Shown here: in pieces, positions 27,979 to 37,302 of the stretch
How the letters are laid out: each line of letters opens with the position of its first letter
Numbering within the stretch: position 1 is the first letter of the stretch
Source: Vibrio neptunius
GTDB lineage: Bacteria; Pseudomonadota; Gammaproteobacteria; Enterobacterales; Vibrionaceae
DNA length: 64,000 nt
Assembly (NCBI RefSeq): GCF_000967495.1
Contig: NZ_JXXU01000047.1
Span: 81,910-145,909 of the forward strand
Direction: 5' to 3'
Program-made: the position numbers and the translations under genes
Notes under the pieces: generated by a model
What the model saw: only the letters and a program-made list of their open reading frames with translations
Database searches by the model: none
What the model was told of the DNA's origin: nothing

Positions 27979-28422
27979 ATGGCAGGCTATCAACCTAAAA
28001 AACGCAAGATGACCGCAGAGATTAACGTTGTGCCTTACATCGACGTTATGCTTGTGCTGTTAATCATCTTTATGGTGACGTCGCCTTTTGTAACGCAGGG
28101 CGTGGATGTTGAGTTACCTAAAACAGCCACGGCGAAACCAGCATCAGAGCTTGCAGGCGATAGTGATTCAAGCTTCATCATCGTTGAAATTGACCGTGAA
28201 GGCAATTTGGGCCTGAGTGTCAACGATGAAGAGGTTGTACGCGGTATTTCGTTGCAAGACGTGATTGTACGTGTCAAAGCAGAACTGTCTTTAAAGCCAG
28301 AGTCACCTGTTGCAGTTGGTGGCGACGCGGCGACGCCTTATGCAGACGTCGTTTTAGTGCTGGATGAATTGAGTCGTGCTGGGATCCCCAAAGTGGGGCT
28401 TCTTACGGACATAAAGGAATAA
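27979..28422 (+). CDS. tolR: Tol-Pal motor protein TolR
   Basis: A 147-aa ExbD/TolR protein. A single N-terminal helix contains the essential channel Asp (VVPYIDVMLVLLIIFMVT), followed by the periplasmic peptidoglycan-binding domain. It lies 5 nt after tolQ. Confidence 0.95.
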   Translation: MAGYQPKKRKMTAEINVVPYIDVMLVLLIIFMVTSPFVTQGVDVELPKTATAKPASELAGDSDSSFIIVEIDREGNLGLSVNDEEVVRGISLQDVIVRVKAELSLKPESPVAVGGDAATPYADVVLVLDELSRAGIPKVGLLTDIKE

Positions 28423-28435
28423 GCGCTCTCAGGTT

Positions 28436-29467
28436 ATGAAAGAGACCAAACCAAAGAAAAAGAGTGATTACACCAAGCCGATTGCAATATCTGCTGCTTT
28501 GCATGCGTTGTTGGCGGTGGCACTTATTTGGGGAACCGACTTTACCATGTCAAAGCCAGAGCCTTCTGGTCAGATGGTTCAAGCGGTTGTGATTGACCCC
28601 AATTTGGTGCGCCAACAAGCTCAGAAAATTCGTAGTCAACGAGAAGAAGCGGCTAAGAAAGAGCAAGATCGTTTGGATAAGCTACGTCGCGAAAGTGAGC
28701 AGCTTGAGAAAAACCGCAAAGCAGAAGAAGAGCGTATTCGTCAGCTGAAAGAACAGCAGGCTCGTGAAGCGAAAGCAGCGCGCGAAGCAGAGAAAGCGAG
28801 ACAACAGAAAGAAAAAGAACGCCAAGCGGCCGAAGAGCAAGCTCAGAAAGAGCGCGAACGAGCGGCTAAACTGGAAGCCGAGCGTAAAGCGAAAGAAGCA
28901 GCCATCGCTAAAGCAGAGCAAGAACGTGTTGCACGTGAAAAAGCAGCAAAAGAAGCGGAAGAAAAGGCTCGTCGTCAACGTGAGGCGGCTGAAAAAGCCG
29001 AGAAGCAACGTATAGCGAAAGAGAAAGCCGCGAAGGAAGCAGCTGAAAAAGCCCGCAAAGAAAAAGAGCGTTTAGAGCGCTTAAAGCGCGAACGTAAAGA
29101 GCAAGAAGCCGCTTTAGATAATATCTTTTCCGGATTGGAAACAGAAGCAGCGCAAAATATCTCTGCGAGACAGCAACATGTGAATAGTGAAGCTGATCGA
29201 TTCGGCGCTATTTATATCCAATTGATCCAGCAGAACCTGCTACTGGAGGACAGTTTCAGGGGAAAGTCATGCCGGGTTAACCTGCGCCTGATTCCCACAG
29301 GTGCTGGGGCCATTGTTGGTAACCTAAGCGTGCTTGATGGTGATAATCGACTATGTTCGGCGACGCGACGAGCGGTCGCACAGGTAGGAAGCTTCCCTTT
29401 ACCTAAAGAACAAGACGTCATCAATCAGTTAAAGAATATCAATTTAACCGTAGAACCTAAGTCATAA
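28436..29467 (+). CDS. tolA: Tol-Pal system envelope-spanning protein TolA
   Basis: A 343-aa protein with three parts: an N-terminal inner-membrane helix (about 16-36), a long Lys/Glu/Ala/Arg-rich helical domain (about 55-230) crossing the periplasm, and a C-terminal globular domain. The latter binds Pal/TolB and is a colicin and phage entry point in E. coli. The central domain is made of near-repeats such as EAEEKARRQREAAEKAEKQ, making it a low-complexity, recombination-prone stretch. Confidence 0.94.
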   Translation: MKETKPKKKSDYTKPIAISAALHALLAVALIWGTDFTMSKPEPSGQMVQAVVIDPNLVRQQAQKIRSQREEAAKKEQDRLDKLRRESEQLEKNRKAEEERIRQLKEQQAREAKAAREAEKARQQKEKERQAAEEQAQKERERAAKLEAERKAKEAAIAKAEQERVAREKAAKEAEEKARRQREAAEKAEKQRIAKEKAAKEAAEKARKEKERLERLKRERKEQEAALDNIFSGLETEAAQNISARQQHVNSEADRFGAIYIQLIQQNLLLEDSFRGKSCRVNLRLIPTGAGAIVGNLSVLDGDNRLCSATRRAVAQVGSFPLPKEQDVINQLKNINLTVEPKS

Positions 29468-29477
29468 GGAAAAGCTT

Positions 29478-30830
29478 GTGTTAAAGCGACTAGTATTAGG
29501 ATGTTTGCTCACAGTGATGAGCACGTTTCAGGTAGCCAATGCGGCGCTGGAGCTTGTGATTACAGACGGCATTGACTCTGCACGTCCAATCGCTATCGTC
29601 CCATTTAAGTGGGAAGGTTCAACTAAATTACCTCATGATGTGTCAGCCATTATCGCCTCGGACTTACAGCGTAGTGGTAAATTCAGCCCAGTTGCGACCA
29701 GTAAAATGCCGCAAACGCCTTACAGTGAAAGTGAAATCGACTTTGATGCTTGGACGGGGTTAGGTGTTGATGCGCTACTTACAGGGACCATTTCGCAAAA
29801 TGCGGAAGGGAATTATGTCATCAACTACCAGTTGGTGGATGTAATTCGAGGTCAGCTGACTCAAGGGCAAAGCAAAGCATTAAGTACTGATGGCCAACTT
29901 GTGTTGTCTAAAGACCACGTACTTTTTAGCAAACGTGCCACCGTTCCTGGGGAGCGTATGCGTGAATATGCTCACCGAATTTCAGATTTAGTATACAAAG
30001 AACTCACTGGCGAGCGTGGTGCCTTTTTGACTCGTATTGCTTACGTTGTGGTGAATGACGAAGACAGTTATCCATATCAGCTGCGTGTAGCCGATTACGA
30101 TGGTTATAATGAACGTTTGGTCTTGCGATCTAAACAGCCCCTGATGTCTCCTGCTTGGTCACCAGACGGTAAGAAGTTGGCGTATGTGAGTTTCCAAAAT
30201 GGGCAAGCCGAAATCTACATCATGAACATCTACACGGGTGAGCGTGAAAAACTAACGTCATACCCTCGTCATAATGGTGCGCCACGATTCTCTCCTGATG
30301 GTAATAAACTTGCCTTAGTGTTATCGAAAACAGGTAGCCTACAAGTTTATACATTAGATCTCAAAACCCGTAAGTTGACACAAATAACACGCGGTAGATC
30401 AAATAATACGGAACCATTCTGGCATCCTGATGGTAAATCATTAATCTTTACCTCGGATCGGGGTGGTAAACCTCAAATTTATCAAGTAGATTTGGCAAGT
30501 GGTTCTACCAACCGCCTGACCTGGCAGGGTCGTCAGAACTTAGGTGGACAGATCACGCCTGATGGACGATTCCTAGTAATGGTCAATCGTACTAATTCGG
30601 GTTTCAATCTGGCGAAGCAAGATCTTGAAACGGGTGCCGTTCAGGTTTTGACCAAAACTTTGCTGGATGAGTCACCGAGTATCGCGCCAAATGGCGGTAT
30701 GGTTATTTATAGCTCGATCTATAACAAAGCCAATGTATTATCAATGGTTTCAATAGATGGACGCTTTAAAGCTCGATTACCGGCAACAAACGGACGAGTT
30801 CGTGCTCCGGCATGGTCCCCGTTTTTGTAG
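29478..30830 (+). CDS. tolB: Tol-Pal system beta-propeller protein TolB
   Basis: A 450-aa periplasmic protein with a Sec signal (ends near NAA at residue 23), an N-terminal alpha/beta domain that contacts TolA, and a six-bladed C-terminal propeller. The blades are visible as repeats of the type SPAWSPDGKKLAYVS, APRFSPDGNKLALV and EPFWHPDGKSLIFTS. GTG start with AAGGAA upstream. Confidence 0.95.
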   Translation: MLKRLVLGCLLTVMSTFQVANAALELVITDGIDSARPIAIVPFKWEGSTKLPHDVSAIIASDLQRSGKFSPVATSKMPQTPYSESEIDFDAWTGLGVDALLTGTISQNAEGNYVINYQLVDVIRGQLTQGQSKALSTDGQLVLSKDHVLFSKRATVPGERMREYAHRISDLVYKELTGERGAFLTRIAYVVVNDEDSYPYQLRVADYDGYNERLVLRSKQPLMSPAWSPDGKKLAYVSFQNGQAEIYIMNIYTGEREKLTSYPRHNGAPRFSPDGNKLALVLSKTGSLQVYTLDLKTRKLTQITRGRSNNTEPFWHPDGKSLIFTSDRGGKPQIYQVDLASGSTNRLTWQGRQNLGGQITPDGRFLVMVNRTNSGFNLAKQDLETGAVQVLTKTLLDESPSIAPNGGMVIYSSIYNKANVLSMVSIDGRFKARLPATNGRVRAPAWSPFL

Positions 30831-30867
30831 CAAGTAATAAGTATCAAAAAGTAAGGAAAATATAACA

Positions 30868-31407
30868 ATGCAACTAAACAAAGTTCTTAAAGGGCTATTG
30901 ATTGCGCTACCAGTTCTAGCAGTTACAGCATGTAGTTCAAGCGATGATGCAGCGAACGCTTCTGGTTCTGAAACTAACCAATCAACGTCTGGTTCTGCTA
31001 ACGGCGTTGATACCACTGTAGTTTCACCAATCGGTGAGAACGGCCAACTTTCTGAGCAAGAGCTTAAAGAGCAGGCACTTCGTGAGTCTCAAACAATTTA
31101 CTTCGCGTTTGACAACGCAACCATCGCTAGTGACTACGAAAAAATACTTGCTGCACACGCGGCTTACCTAAGCAAGAACCCAGCACTTAAAGTGACGATT
31201 GAAGGTCATGCTGATGAGCGTGGTACTCCAGAGTACAACATCGCGCTTGGTGAGCGTCGTGCAGCTGCAGTTGCTAAGTACCTGCAAGCACTAGGTGTTC
31301 AAGCGGATCAAATCTCAATCGTGAGCTACGGTGAAGAAAAACCTCTACTGTTAGGTCAATCTGAAGATGTATACGCTAAGAACCGTCGTGCGGTTCTAGT
31401 ATACTAA
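30868..31407 (+). CDS. pal: Peptidoglycan-associated lipoprotein Pal
   Basis: A 179-aa outer-membrane lipoprotein with lipobox LAVTAC (C22), a Ser/Gly-rich linker and an OmpA-like peptidoglycan-binding domain (TIEGHADERGTPEYNIALGERRA). It anchors the outer membrane to the wall and receives force from TolA. RBS AAGGAAA. Confidence 0.96.
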   Translation: MQLNKVLKGLLIALPVLAVTACSSSDDAANASGSETNQSTSGSANGVDTTVVSPIGENGQLSEQELKEQALRESQTIYFAFDNATIASDYEKILAAHAAYLSKNPALKVTIEGHADERGTPEYNIALGERRAAAVAKYLQALGVQADQISIVSYGEEKPLLLGQSEDVYAKNRRAVLVY

Positions 31408-31421
31408 TCAAGGAAAACCTT

Positions 31422-32198
31422 ATGTTCAGTAACCTTAAGCGCGTAGTTACGCTTACGTTACTGGCAAGTGCAGCGAACTTTGTGTTCGCTGCACCAGCTC
31501 CAGTATCTGATATCAGTGGCAGCAACCCTGTGCCGTCCTCCTCAGCCGATCCGGCTAATGAAACCGAAGTTCAACGTCTTGAGCGTTTGCTACAAAATCG
31601 CAATCGTGTTCAGTTGCAGATGCAGCAACAGCTCGACGAAATGGCGTTGGAAATTAGTGATCTTCGTGGTCAGCTAGAAAAGAATAATTACGACATGCAG
31701 CAGATGCTGCAGCGTCAGCGCGAATTGTTTATCGAACTTGATAAACTTCGCAGCCAAGTCAACAGCACGCCAGTCGTGACTGCGACGCCAACGGATGATA
31801 AGGCCAAGACAGCAGGCAAGTTCAGTACCAACGCTGATGAACAAACCGCTTATCAGGATGCCGTCGATCTGATCCTTAAAAAGAGAGATTACGCGGGGGC
31901 AATTGCCGCTTTCCAGCAGTTCCAGAAAGATTTTCCTGATTCAATATTTGCGCCAAACGCCCACTACTGGTTGGGGCAACTCTATTTTGCTGACAAGCAA
32001 GACAAAGAGGCTGTGAAAAGTTTTGCCGCTGTCGTGTCTTACAAAGACTCAAACAAGCGTGCTGATGCGTTAGTGAAACTTGGTGACATTTCGCAACGTA
32101 ACAACAATACGGCACAAGCGAAAAAATACTATCAGCAGGTCATTGATGACTATCCGGATAGTGCTTCTGCAAAACTTGCAGCAGAACGTCTTAAATAA
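31422..32198 (+). CDS. cpoB: Cell division coordinator CpoB (YbgF)
   Basis: A 258-aa periplasmic protein: signal peptide ending near AAP, a coiled-coil trimerisation region (about 45-110, with Gln/Leu heptads) and C-terminal TPR repeats (from YQDAVDLILKKRDYAGAIAAFQQF). It links peptidoglycan synthesis by PBP1B to Tol-driven constriction. It is the last gene of the tol operon. Confidence 0.93.
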   Translation: MFSNLKRVVTLTLLASAANFVFAAPAPVSDISGSNPVPSSSADPANETEVQRLERLLQNRNRVQLQMQQQLDEMALEISDLRGQLEKNNYDMQQMLQRQRELFIELDKLRSQVNSTPVVTATPTDDKAKTAGKFSTNADEQTAYQDAVDLILKKRDYAGAIAAFQQFQKDFPDSIFAPNAHYWLGQLYFADKQDKEAVKSFAAVVSYKDSNKRADALVKLGDISQRNNNTAQAKKYYQQVIDDYPDSASAKLAAERLK

Positions 32199-32204
32199 TA
32201 GTTA

Positions 32205-32230
32205 AGGGAGTGCATTGCCACTCCTTTTTT
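32205..32230 (+). terminator. tol-pal operon terminator
   Basis: GGAGTG, loop CATTGC, CACTCC, then TTTTTTT. A short but well-placed terminator after cpoB. Confidence 0.75.
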
Positions 32231-32344
32231 TATCACTCTTGCTTTCAGTGTGTAAGCGATAAGTAATTGTGACGGAAACTGGCATCTTGAACTAGGTTGA
32301 GGTTACAATACCCGGATTACTGGAAGTTGCGTAGAGCAAGAGCA

Positions 32345-33406
32345 ATGAGCCACATTTTAGATACAATCGAAACCGTTTACCCATTCCCTCCAAAACCAAC
32401 ACCGCTGACAGACGAACAAAAACAAGCGCACATAAAAAATATTAAAGCGCTGTTAAAAGAGAAAGATGCGGTATTGATCGCCCATTACTACACTGATCCT
32501 GAAATTCAGGCCCTAGCTGAAGAAACGGGGGGATTTGTTGGTGATTCACTTGAAATGGCTAAGTTTGGTAACCGACACCCTGCGAGTACACTCATCATAG
32601 GTGGTGTACGTTTTATGGGTGAGTCTGCCAAGATTTTAACGCCTGAAAAACGCATTCTGATGCCCACACTTGAAGCTGAGTGCTCGCTAGATTTAGGTTG
32701 TCCCGCGGATAAATTCACAGAATTCTGCGATGCGCATCCTGATCATACCGTGGTGGTTTACGCCAATACTTCGGCAGCGGTTAAAGCACGCGCAGATTGG
32801 GTCGTGACTTCAAGTATCGCATTGGACATCGTCGAGCATTTAGATGCAGAAGACAAACCGATTATTTGGGGACCTGACCGCCATCTAGGCTCGTACATTG
32901 CTAACCAAACAGGCGCAGATATGTTGCTGTGGCAGGGAGAGTGTGTTGTTCATGACGAGTTCTCAGCTGATGCACTTCGTAAGATGAAAGGTCTCTATCC
33001 TGAAGCCGCGATTTTGGTCCACCCTGAATCACCAGCAAGTGTTGTCGAATTGGCAGATGCTGTGGGTTCCACCAGCCAACTGATCAAAGCAGCCAAAGAA
33101 CTGCCGCAGAAAAAAATGATTGTTGCGACCGACAAAGGCATCTTTTTCAAGATGCAGCAATTAGTGCCAGAGAAAGAGCTAATTGAAGCGCCCACGGCTG
33201 GTGCCGGTGCAACTTGTCGAAGCTGTGCTCATTGTCCGTGGATGGCGATGAATGGGCTTAAAGCTATCGAGAGCGCACTGCGAGATGGTGGTGAGCAGCA
33301 TGAGATTTTTGTTGATGAAGCGCTTCGTGTTAAGTCTTTAATCCCCCTCAACCGCATGCTAGATTTTGCTGAACAGCTCAACATCAAAGTGAAAGGCAAC
33401 GCTTAA
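32345..33406 (+). CDS. nadA: Quinolinate synthase NadA
   Basis: A 353-aa [4Fe-4S] enzyme that condenses iminoaspartate with dihydroxyacetone phosphate to quinolinate in NAD synthesis. The three cluster cysteines are in AECSLDLGC, the WQGECVVHDEF segment and the C-terminal ATCRSCAHCPWMAMNG. The start ATG at 32345 gives the family N-terminus MSHILDTIETVYPFPPKPTPL; an upstream ATG at 32297 would add 16 residues with no homology. Position after pal-cpoB is conserved in Vibrio. Confidence 0.95.
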   Translation: MSHILDTIETVYPFPPKPTPLTDEQKQAHIKNIKALLKEKDAVLIAHYYTDPEIQALAEETGGFVGDSLEMAKFGNRHPASTLIIGGVRFMGESAKILTPEKRILMPTLEAECSLDLGCPADKFTEFCDAHPDHTVVVYANTSAAVKARADWVVTSSIALDIVEHLDAEDKPIIWGPDRHLGSYIANQTGADMLLWQGECVVHDEFSADALRKMKGLYPEAAILVHPESPASVVELADAVGSTSQLIKAAKELPQKKMIVATDKGIFFKMQQLVPEKELIEAPTAGAGATCRSCAHCPWMAMNGLKAIESALRDGGEQHEIFVDEALRVKSLIPLNRMLDFAEQLNIKVKGNA

Positions 33407-33420
33407 CGCTTTTCCCAAAG

Positions 33421-33447
33421 AGCCAGCTTAACTAAGCTGGCTTTTTT
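33421..33447. terminator. Bidirectional terminator nadA / dsbB-like gene
   Basis: AGCCAGCTTA, AC, TAAGCTGGCT, T-run, lying between the convergent genes. Confidence 0.85.
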
Positions 33448-33461
33448 GTCTTTGCATTGTC

Positions 33462-34001
33462 TTAACTGAATAGCCAGTAACTCACTGGATCATCTGGACA
33501 TTGGTAAGGTCCGCATTCGAAAAACGTAGAAATCACGTTCAGGGCGACCACTGACAAGGCCAGTAGGCAAACCAGACGCCCCAGCTTGCTCATTTCATAT
33601 GACTCGTTGTTCCATGCTTGATTCCAAAGCATCATCAAGACCGCCACCGCCAGAATCGTTGCAGCGAACAAAACAAACGCCCAAGTGTAATAGTGCATGC
33701 CGAAAATCGCACTGCCATATCCTGGAGTACCGGGAATGACATGTAGTGAGACTTGTCGCAACGCGGTTGCAGCCCCAAACAAAGCACCTATCAGAACCAC
33801 ACCATAGTGGCGCTGTTGAACACCGTACTTAATGTTGAGCATAAAGCCAAACATGACCATGGCAAAGCCAATGCGCTGGAGCAAGCAAAGTGGGCAGGGG
33901 AGTTCATTGAGAGCAAACTGAAGAACAAAGCCGATCAGCAAGACTAATGTCATACCAAAAAGGCCGAGAATATTGAGTCTAATGATTTGATTTTGGTTCA
34001 T
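33462..34001 (-). CDS. DsbB-family quinone-thiol oxidoreductase
   Basis: A 179-aa, four-helix membrane protein. The first redox pair is CPLC in the first periplasmic loop (ELPCPLCLLQRIG). A second pair, FECGPYQCPDDP, lies after the last helix. DsbB passes electrons from DsbA thiols to quinone. This protein is closer to the second, DsbI-like class of Vibrio and other proteobacteria, encoded with a DUF5993 protein, than to the housekeeping DsbB. RBS AAGGAGG sits in the stop codon region of the upstream DUF5993 gene, so the two are one operon. Confidence 0.82.
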   Translation of the reverse strand: MNQNQIIRLNILGLFGMTLVLLIGFVLQFALNELPCPLCLLQRIGFAMVMFGFMLNIKYGVQQRHYGVVLIGALFGAATALRQVSLHVIPGTPGYGSAIFGMHYYTWAFVLFAATILAVAVLMMLWNQAWNNESYEMSKLGRLVCLLALSVVALNVISTFFECGPYQCPDDPVSYWLFS

Positions 34002-34013
34002 CGTGCTGCCTCC

Positions 34014-34169
34014 TTACAACAATATTGAAAGAGCATCGTTCGCATGGTGGTTAAACCAATACAGACCGAGTATTACCGAAGTGGCAAACAGGATATAGCC
34101 AAGTGATTTTTTGCCGCAGAATGCCAACAGCATCGCGGCAAAAAGCACCAAAAAAATGAAAGACATCAT
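34014..34169 (-). CDS. DUF5993 family small membrane protein
   Basis: A 51-aa, two-helix membrane protein (MSFIFLVLFAAMLLAFCG, then LGYILFATSVILGLYWFNHH). It matches the DUF5993 family, small proteins encoded next to DsbB-type oxidoreductases. RBS AAGGG precedes the ATG; the start may be at 34169 or the next ATG at 34166. Its stop lies 12 nt before the dsbB-like start, implying coupled expression and probably a physical or functional partnership. Confidence 0.75.
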   Translation of the reverse strand: MMSFIFLVLFAAMLLAFCGKKSLGYILFATSVILGLYWFNHHANDALSILL

Positions 34170-34432
34170 GTGAAAACCCTTACTTTCTTATCTTGATTAT
34201 GGCGAGTTTAGTACTCGTCTATCGTTAAGATAGACCTGAGTGCGGTTAGATTCGATAGATAAACGCAAAACCTAAGATTGCAATAAGACATACTTTAAAA
34301 TCTGATGGGCTTAGGTTTTGTTCTATGATTCTGATTTTATGAACATTATGGCGATAAGTCATTCAGGCCGAGCATTACTTTGAGTGACAGAGTTGGCTCA
34401 TCGGTCCTGAGTGAGTTAGTCTTGGAAGAATA

Positions 34433-35500
34433 TTGATAGTAATCAGTCGAGTAAGTAGAAATATGTCAATTTGGTTGGTTTTCAAAAAGTGGCTGGGTGT
34501 GCGTTTGTTCCAGCTAAGCAATCGCAACTTGATCGTATTGCTTTTCGTATACATTGCCTTGTCTTGGCTAGCGTTGGCAGCCAGTGGTGAAAGCGAGCTG
34601 ACTCAAGATGTATCGACCTTTATTTACTACCTCATGGTGACAGCTTCGACCGTCGGTTATGGCGACTATTCCCCCGTGACCCAAGTTGGAAAATGGGTAG
34701 TGATTTTGTTTGTCATACCGGGTGGCTTAACCTTATTTGCCGCTTTAATTGGCCGATTAGCGTCAGCGTCAGTGGATTACTGGCGCGCAGGAATATTAGG
34801 AAAACGGAGAGTTGGTGTGGAAAATCATATTCTGCTTTTAGGTTGGAATGGTCAGCGAACCATGCATCTCATTCGCATGCTTCAGCACGAGGAAGAGGGT
34901 AAACGGCCTATCGTATTGTGTAGTCGTTCAGACATTGAGAACCCTTTGCCCGGAGAAATCGGTTTTGTCAAAGTCACCAGTTATACTGACGAGCAGGAGA
35001 TGGAAAAGGCATCGATCACACAGGCAAGTTGTATTGTGGTGGATAACTTGGAAGATGATATTACCTTGTCAGCGGCGCTTTACTCAGCCAACGTCAACCC
35101 AAATGCGCACTTACTAGCTTATTTCAAAGATGAAGCGTTGAGCCGATTGTTAAATCAACATTGCCCGAACGCAGAATGTATTCCTGCTGTTGGTGCAGAA
35201 ATGTTGGCCAAAGCCGCAGTAGACCCAGGATCTAGTGCACTCCATCAGGAGCTACTCGCATCAACGCGAGGGATGACTCAGTATTCCACCATTTATCCAG
35301 AGAGTGCAACGCCTACGGATGTGCAGTCTATTTTTGTCTATATTAAACGCGCTTATCAAGCCACATTGATCGCCATTGATACAGGAAGCGGAATAGAGCT
35401 TAACCCAGATTTAGACACAGCGATTCCTGCAGGGGCGAAGCTTTTTTACATTGCCGATGAGCGCATAGACCGCATTGATTGGCAAAGTATGCCTACCTAG
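34433..35500 (+). CDS. Potassium channel with C-terminal RCK-like domain
   Basis: A 355-aa protein with two transmembrane helices flanking a pore loop whose selectivity filter TVGYGDYSP is the K+ signature. A Rossmann-type regulator (RCK) domain starts at HILLLGWNGQRTMHLIRML. This is the MthK/Kch-like two-helix layout. An acidic pair (NLEDDITLSAALYS) is present in the RCK domain. The first start is TTG at 34433 (GGAAG upstream); the ATG at 34463 is an alternative. It is a single-gene unit. Confidence 0.85.
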   Translation: MIVISRVSRNMSIWLVFKKWLGVRLFQLSNRNLIVLLFVYIALSWLALAASGESELTQDVSTFIYYLMVTASTVGYGDYSPVTQVGKWVVILFVIPGGLTLFAALIGRLASASVDYWRAGILGKRRVGVENHILLLGWNGQRTMHLIRMLQHEEEGKRPIVLCSRSDIENPLPGEIGFVKVTSYTDEQEMEKASITQASCIVVDNLEDDITLSAALYSANVNPNAHLLAYFKDEALSRLLNQHCPNAECIPAVGAEMLAKAAVDPGSSALHQELLASTRGMTQYSTIYPESATPTDVQSIFVYIKRAYQATLIAIDTGSGIELNPDLDTAIPAGAKLFYIADERIDRIDWQSMPT

Positions 35501-35666
35501 CGAACGGTTTTTTAGCCAATATTCTCATCTTTTATGTGTTTTGTTTCTTATAAAAGAGAAAATAATTTCATTTCTGTATGTTTTTTACTTTATTTATTGA
35601 TTTTATAAAATTATTGATTAATGTGTCGTTGAGTATTTGCACTATTTATAATAAAGGAAAAATAAC

Positions 35667-36917
35667 ATGCAAAAAACGTTAGTGGCTTTTGCAGTGAGCA
35701 TGTTGATGCCAATGGCTTCAAGTGCTCAAGAGCCAGCGAGTTCGTTGAATGAGGTCAACACACGTATCATCAATGGTTCAGTGGCTGGAAAGTCTGACTG
35801 GCCATTTATGACGGCTCTGATTAAAAAAGCATCAATTAATGCGTATAGTGGTCAGTTTTGTGGTGGTAGTTTTATTGGCGGCAGATATGTTTTAACCGCA
35901 GCACACTGTGTGGACGACAAAGACGCAAGCGAAATTGATGTATCGATTGGTATTCATGATCTAAACAATGAAGCGACAGAAGGTCAGCGTGTTTCAGTAC
36001 GTGCGATTTACATACATCAAGATTACAACAAAGCGATCACTTCTAACGATTTTGCTATTTTGGAATTAGAGAACGACGTTGTGGCTACTCAAGCTACACT
36101 GGCTTCTGAAACCGAAGTAAACCGTTTGTCTGTGGGTCAAAGTTTAACGGTCATGGGTTGGGGCAACCAAACTAATGGCGGTAATGCGTACCCAACGCAG
36201 CTTCATCAAGTAGATTTACCATATGTTGATCGAGGTACCTGTCAAAATCTAGGTGGACCTTATGCGACTGTTGGCAGTTATGCGATATGTGCGGGCTATG
36301 CAGCAGGGGGAAAAGACTCTTGTGATGGAGATAGCGGTGGTCCATTGGTCGTTAATGACGGCGGTACCTATAAACAAGTTGGTGTCGTAAGTTGGGGTAA
36401 CGAGTGTGCTCAGGCGAACGCTTATGGTGTTTATGCCAACGTTGGCTACTTTAATAATAATGGTTGGATCAACAAGAAAACGGCTAACGTTAGCTATACT
36501 CAGGACATCAGGCTTAGTAGTAAAAGTGGCGAGTATTCCTACAACTTGCCAATCCGAAATTACGGAGCAGAAGCGTTTGATGTGACGAATATTACCACGC
36601 CATCTGGCGTAACTGTGATGTCGAACAATTGTACTTCTACTCTCAACAATGGCGACTCATGTTCTATAGATATTAAAGTGGACGCTTCTACCGTTTACGA
36701 TGCATCCAATCGTGCCACAATGACGGTGGCAACGGATCATAGCGTAGCCGGCGAGTTAGATATGCATATTATCTATAACTATAATGCTCCATATTCGATA
36801 ACACAAAGCTTGACTACCTCAAGTAACGGCAGTAGCGGTGGCTCATCATCTTACGGCTTAATACTGCTCGCTTTGTTTGGCTTCGTGAGCAGAATGAAAG
36901 AGAGAAAAAATGTTTAA
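35667..36917 (+). CDS. Secreted trypsin-like serine protease with GlyGly-CTERM
   Basis: A 416-aa chymotrypsin-fold (S1) protease: signal peptide (cleavage after SSA), activation site at NTRIINGS, catalytic triad H80 (LTAAHC), D128 (SNDFAIL) and S223 (GDSGGP). D217 six residues earlier indicates Lys/Arg specificity. An Ig-like accessory domain (about 280-380) precedes a GlyGly-CTERM tail: SSGGSSS, a hydrophobic helix and a basic end. This tail is cut by rhombosortase in type II secretion substrates such as V. cholerae VesB, implying surface display or secretion. The lipoprotein gene overlaps its end. Confidence 0.9.
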   Translation: MQKTLVAFAVSMLMPMASSAQEPASSLNEVNTRIINGSVAGKSDWPFMTALIKKASINAYSGQFCGGSFIGGRYVLTAAHCVDDKDASEIDVSIGIHDLNNEATEGQRVSVRAIYIHQDYNKAITSNDFAILELENDVVATQATLASETEVNRLSVGQSLTVMGWGNQTNGGNAYPTQLHQVDLPYVDRGTCQNLGGPYATVGSYAICAGYAAGGKDSCDGDSGGPLVVNDGGTYKQVGVVSWGNECAQANAYGVYANVGYFNNNGWINKKTANVSYTQDIRLSSKSGEYSYNLPIRNYGAEAFDVTNITTPSGVTVMSNNCTSTLNNGDSCSIDIKVDASTVYDASNRATMTVATDHSVAGELDMHIIYNYNAPYSITQSLTTSSNGSSGGSSSYGLILLALFGFVSRMKERKNV

Positions 36918-37269
36918 ATGGTGTGCTAACCTGCTGCTCGTTTTTTCAGGGCTAGGTTTGACGGCTTGTCACTCAACGTCGAGTAATGCAAATGAAGCGG
37001 GTCTTGTGGTGCCTCTTGAAAGCCATAAGATTAATGCTGATCGGATAGTCTTCAATGCGGTTTCGACAGGGTGCAGTACAGGTGAAGACTTTAAGATCCG
37101 AGTGGATAGCGAGGACGCCCAACAGGCGACAATCTCAGTCGTTCGAATCAAGCTAGACCCTTGTAAACGAATGGCGGCTTATGAAGCCTTTGAACTGCCT
37201 TTATTGGATTCGATAAAAGGTAAGCGGATATCGGTCAATAACCCGATTGGTGAGGCGATTCGTAAGTAA
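36910..37269 (+). CDS. Putative lipoprotein coupled to the secreted protease
   Basis: A 119-aa protein with a lipoprotein signal (GLGLTAC lipobox, C20). The mature part has two more cysteines (TGCSTGEDF, LDPCKRM) and no family I recognise. Its ATG lies within the last codons of the protease gene (8-nt overlap), so it is translationally coupled. A role in folding, inhibition or transit of the protease is inference only. The final residues are basic and a terminator follows. Confidence 0.75.
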   Translation: MFKWCANLLLVFSGLGLTACHSTSSNANEAGLVVPLESHKINADRIVFNAVSTGCSTGEDFKIRVDSEDAQQATISVVRIKLDPCKRMAAYEAFELPLLDSIKGKRISVNNPIGEAIRK

Positions 37270-37273
37270 GTAA

Positions 37274-37302
37274 AAAGCCGGCTCAGAGCCGGCTTTATTT
37301 TT
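37274..37302. terminator. Bidirectional terminator protease unit / yecA-like gene
   Basis: AAAGCCGGCT, CAG, AGCCGGCTTT then ATTTTTA. It overlaps the stop region of the convergent minus-strand gene. Confidence 0.8.

Noticed and set aside
28682..29008. Phe/Leu-rich antisense ORF over tolA
   Set aside because: It is the complement of the Lys/Glu-rich TolA helix; its hydrophobic look is an artefact of the codons.
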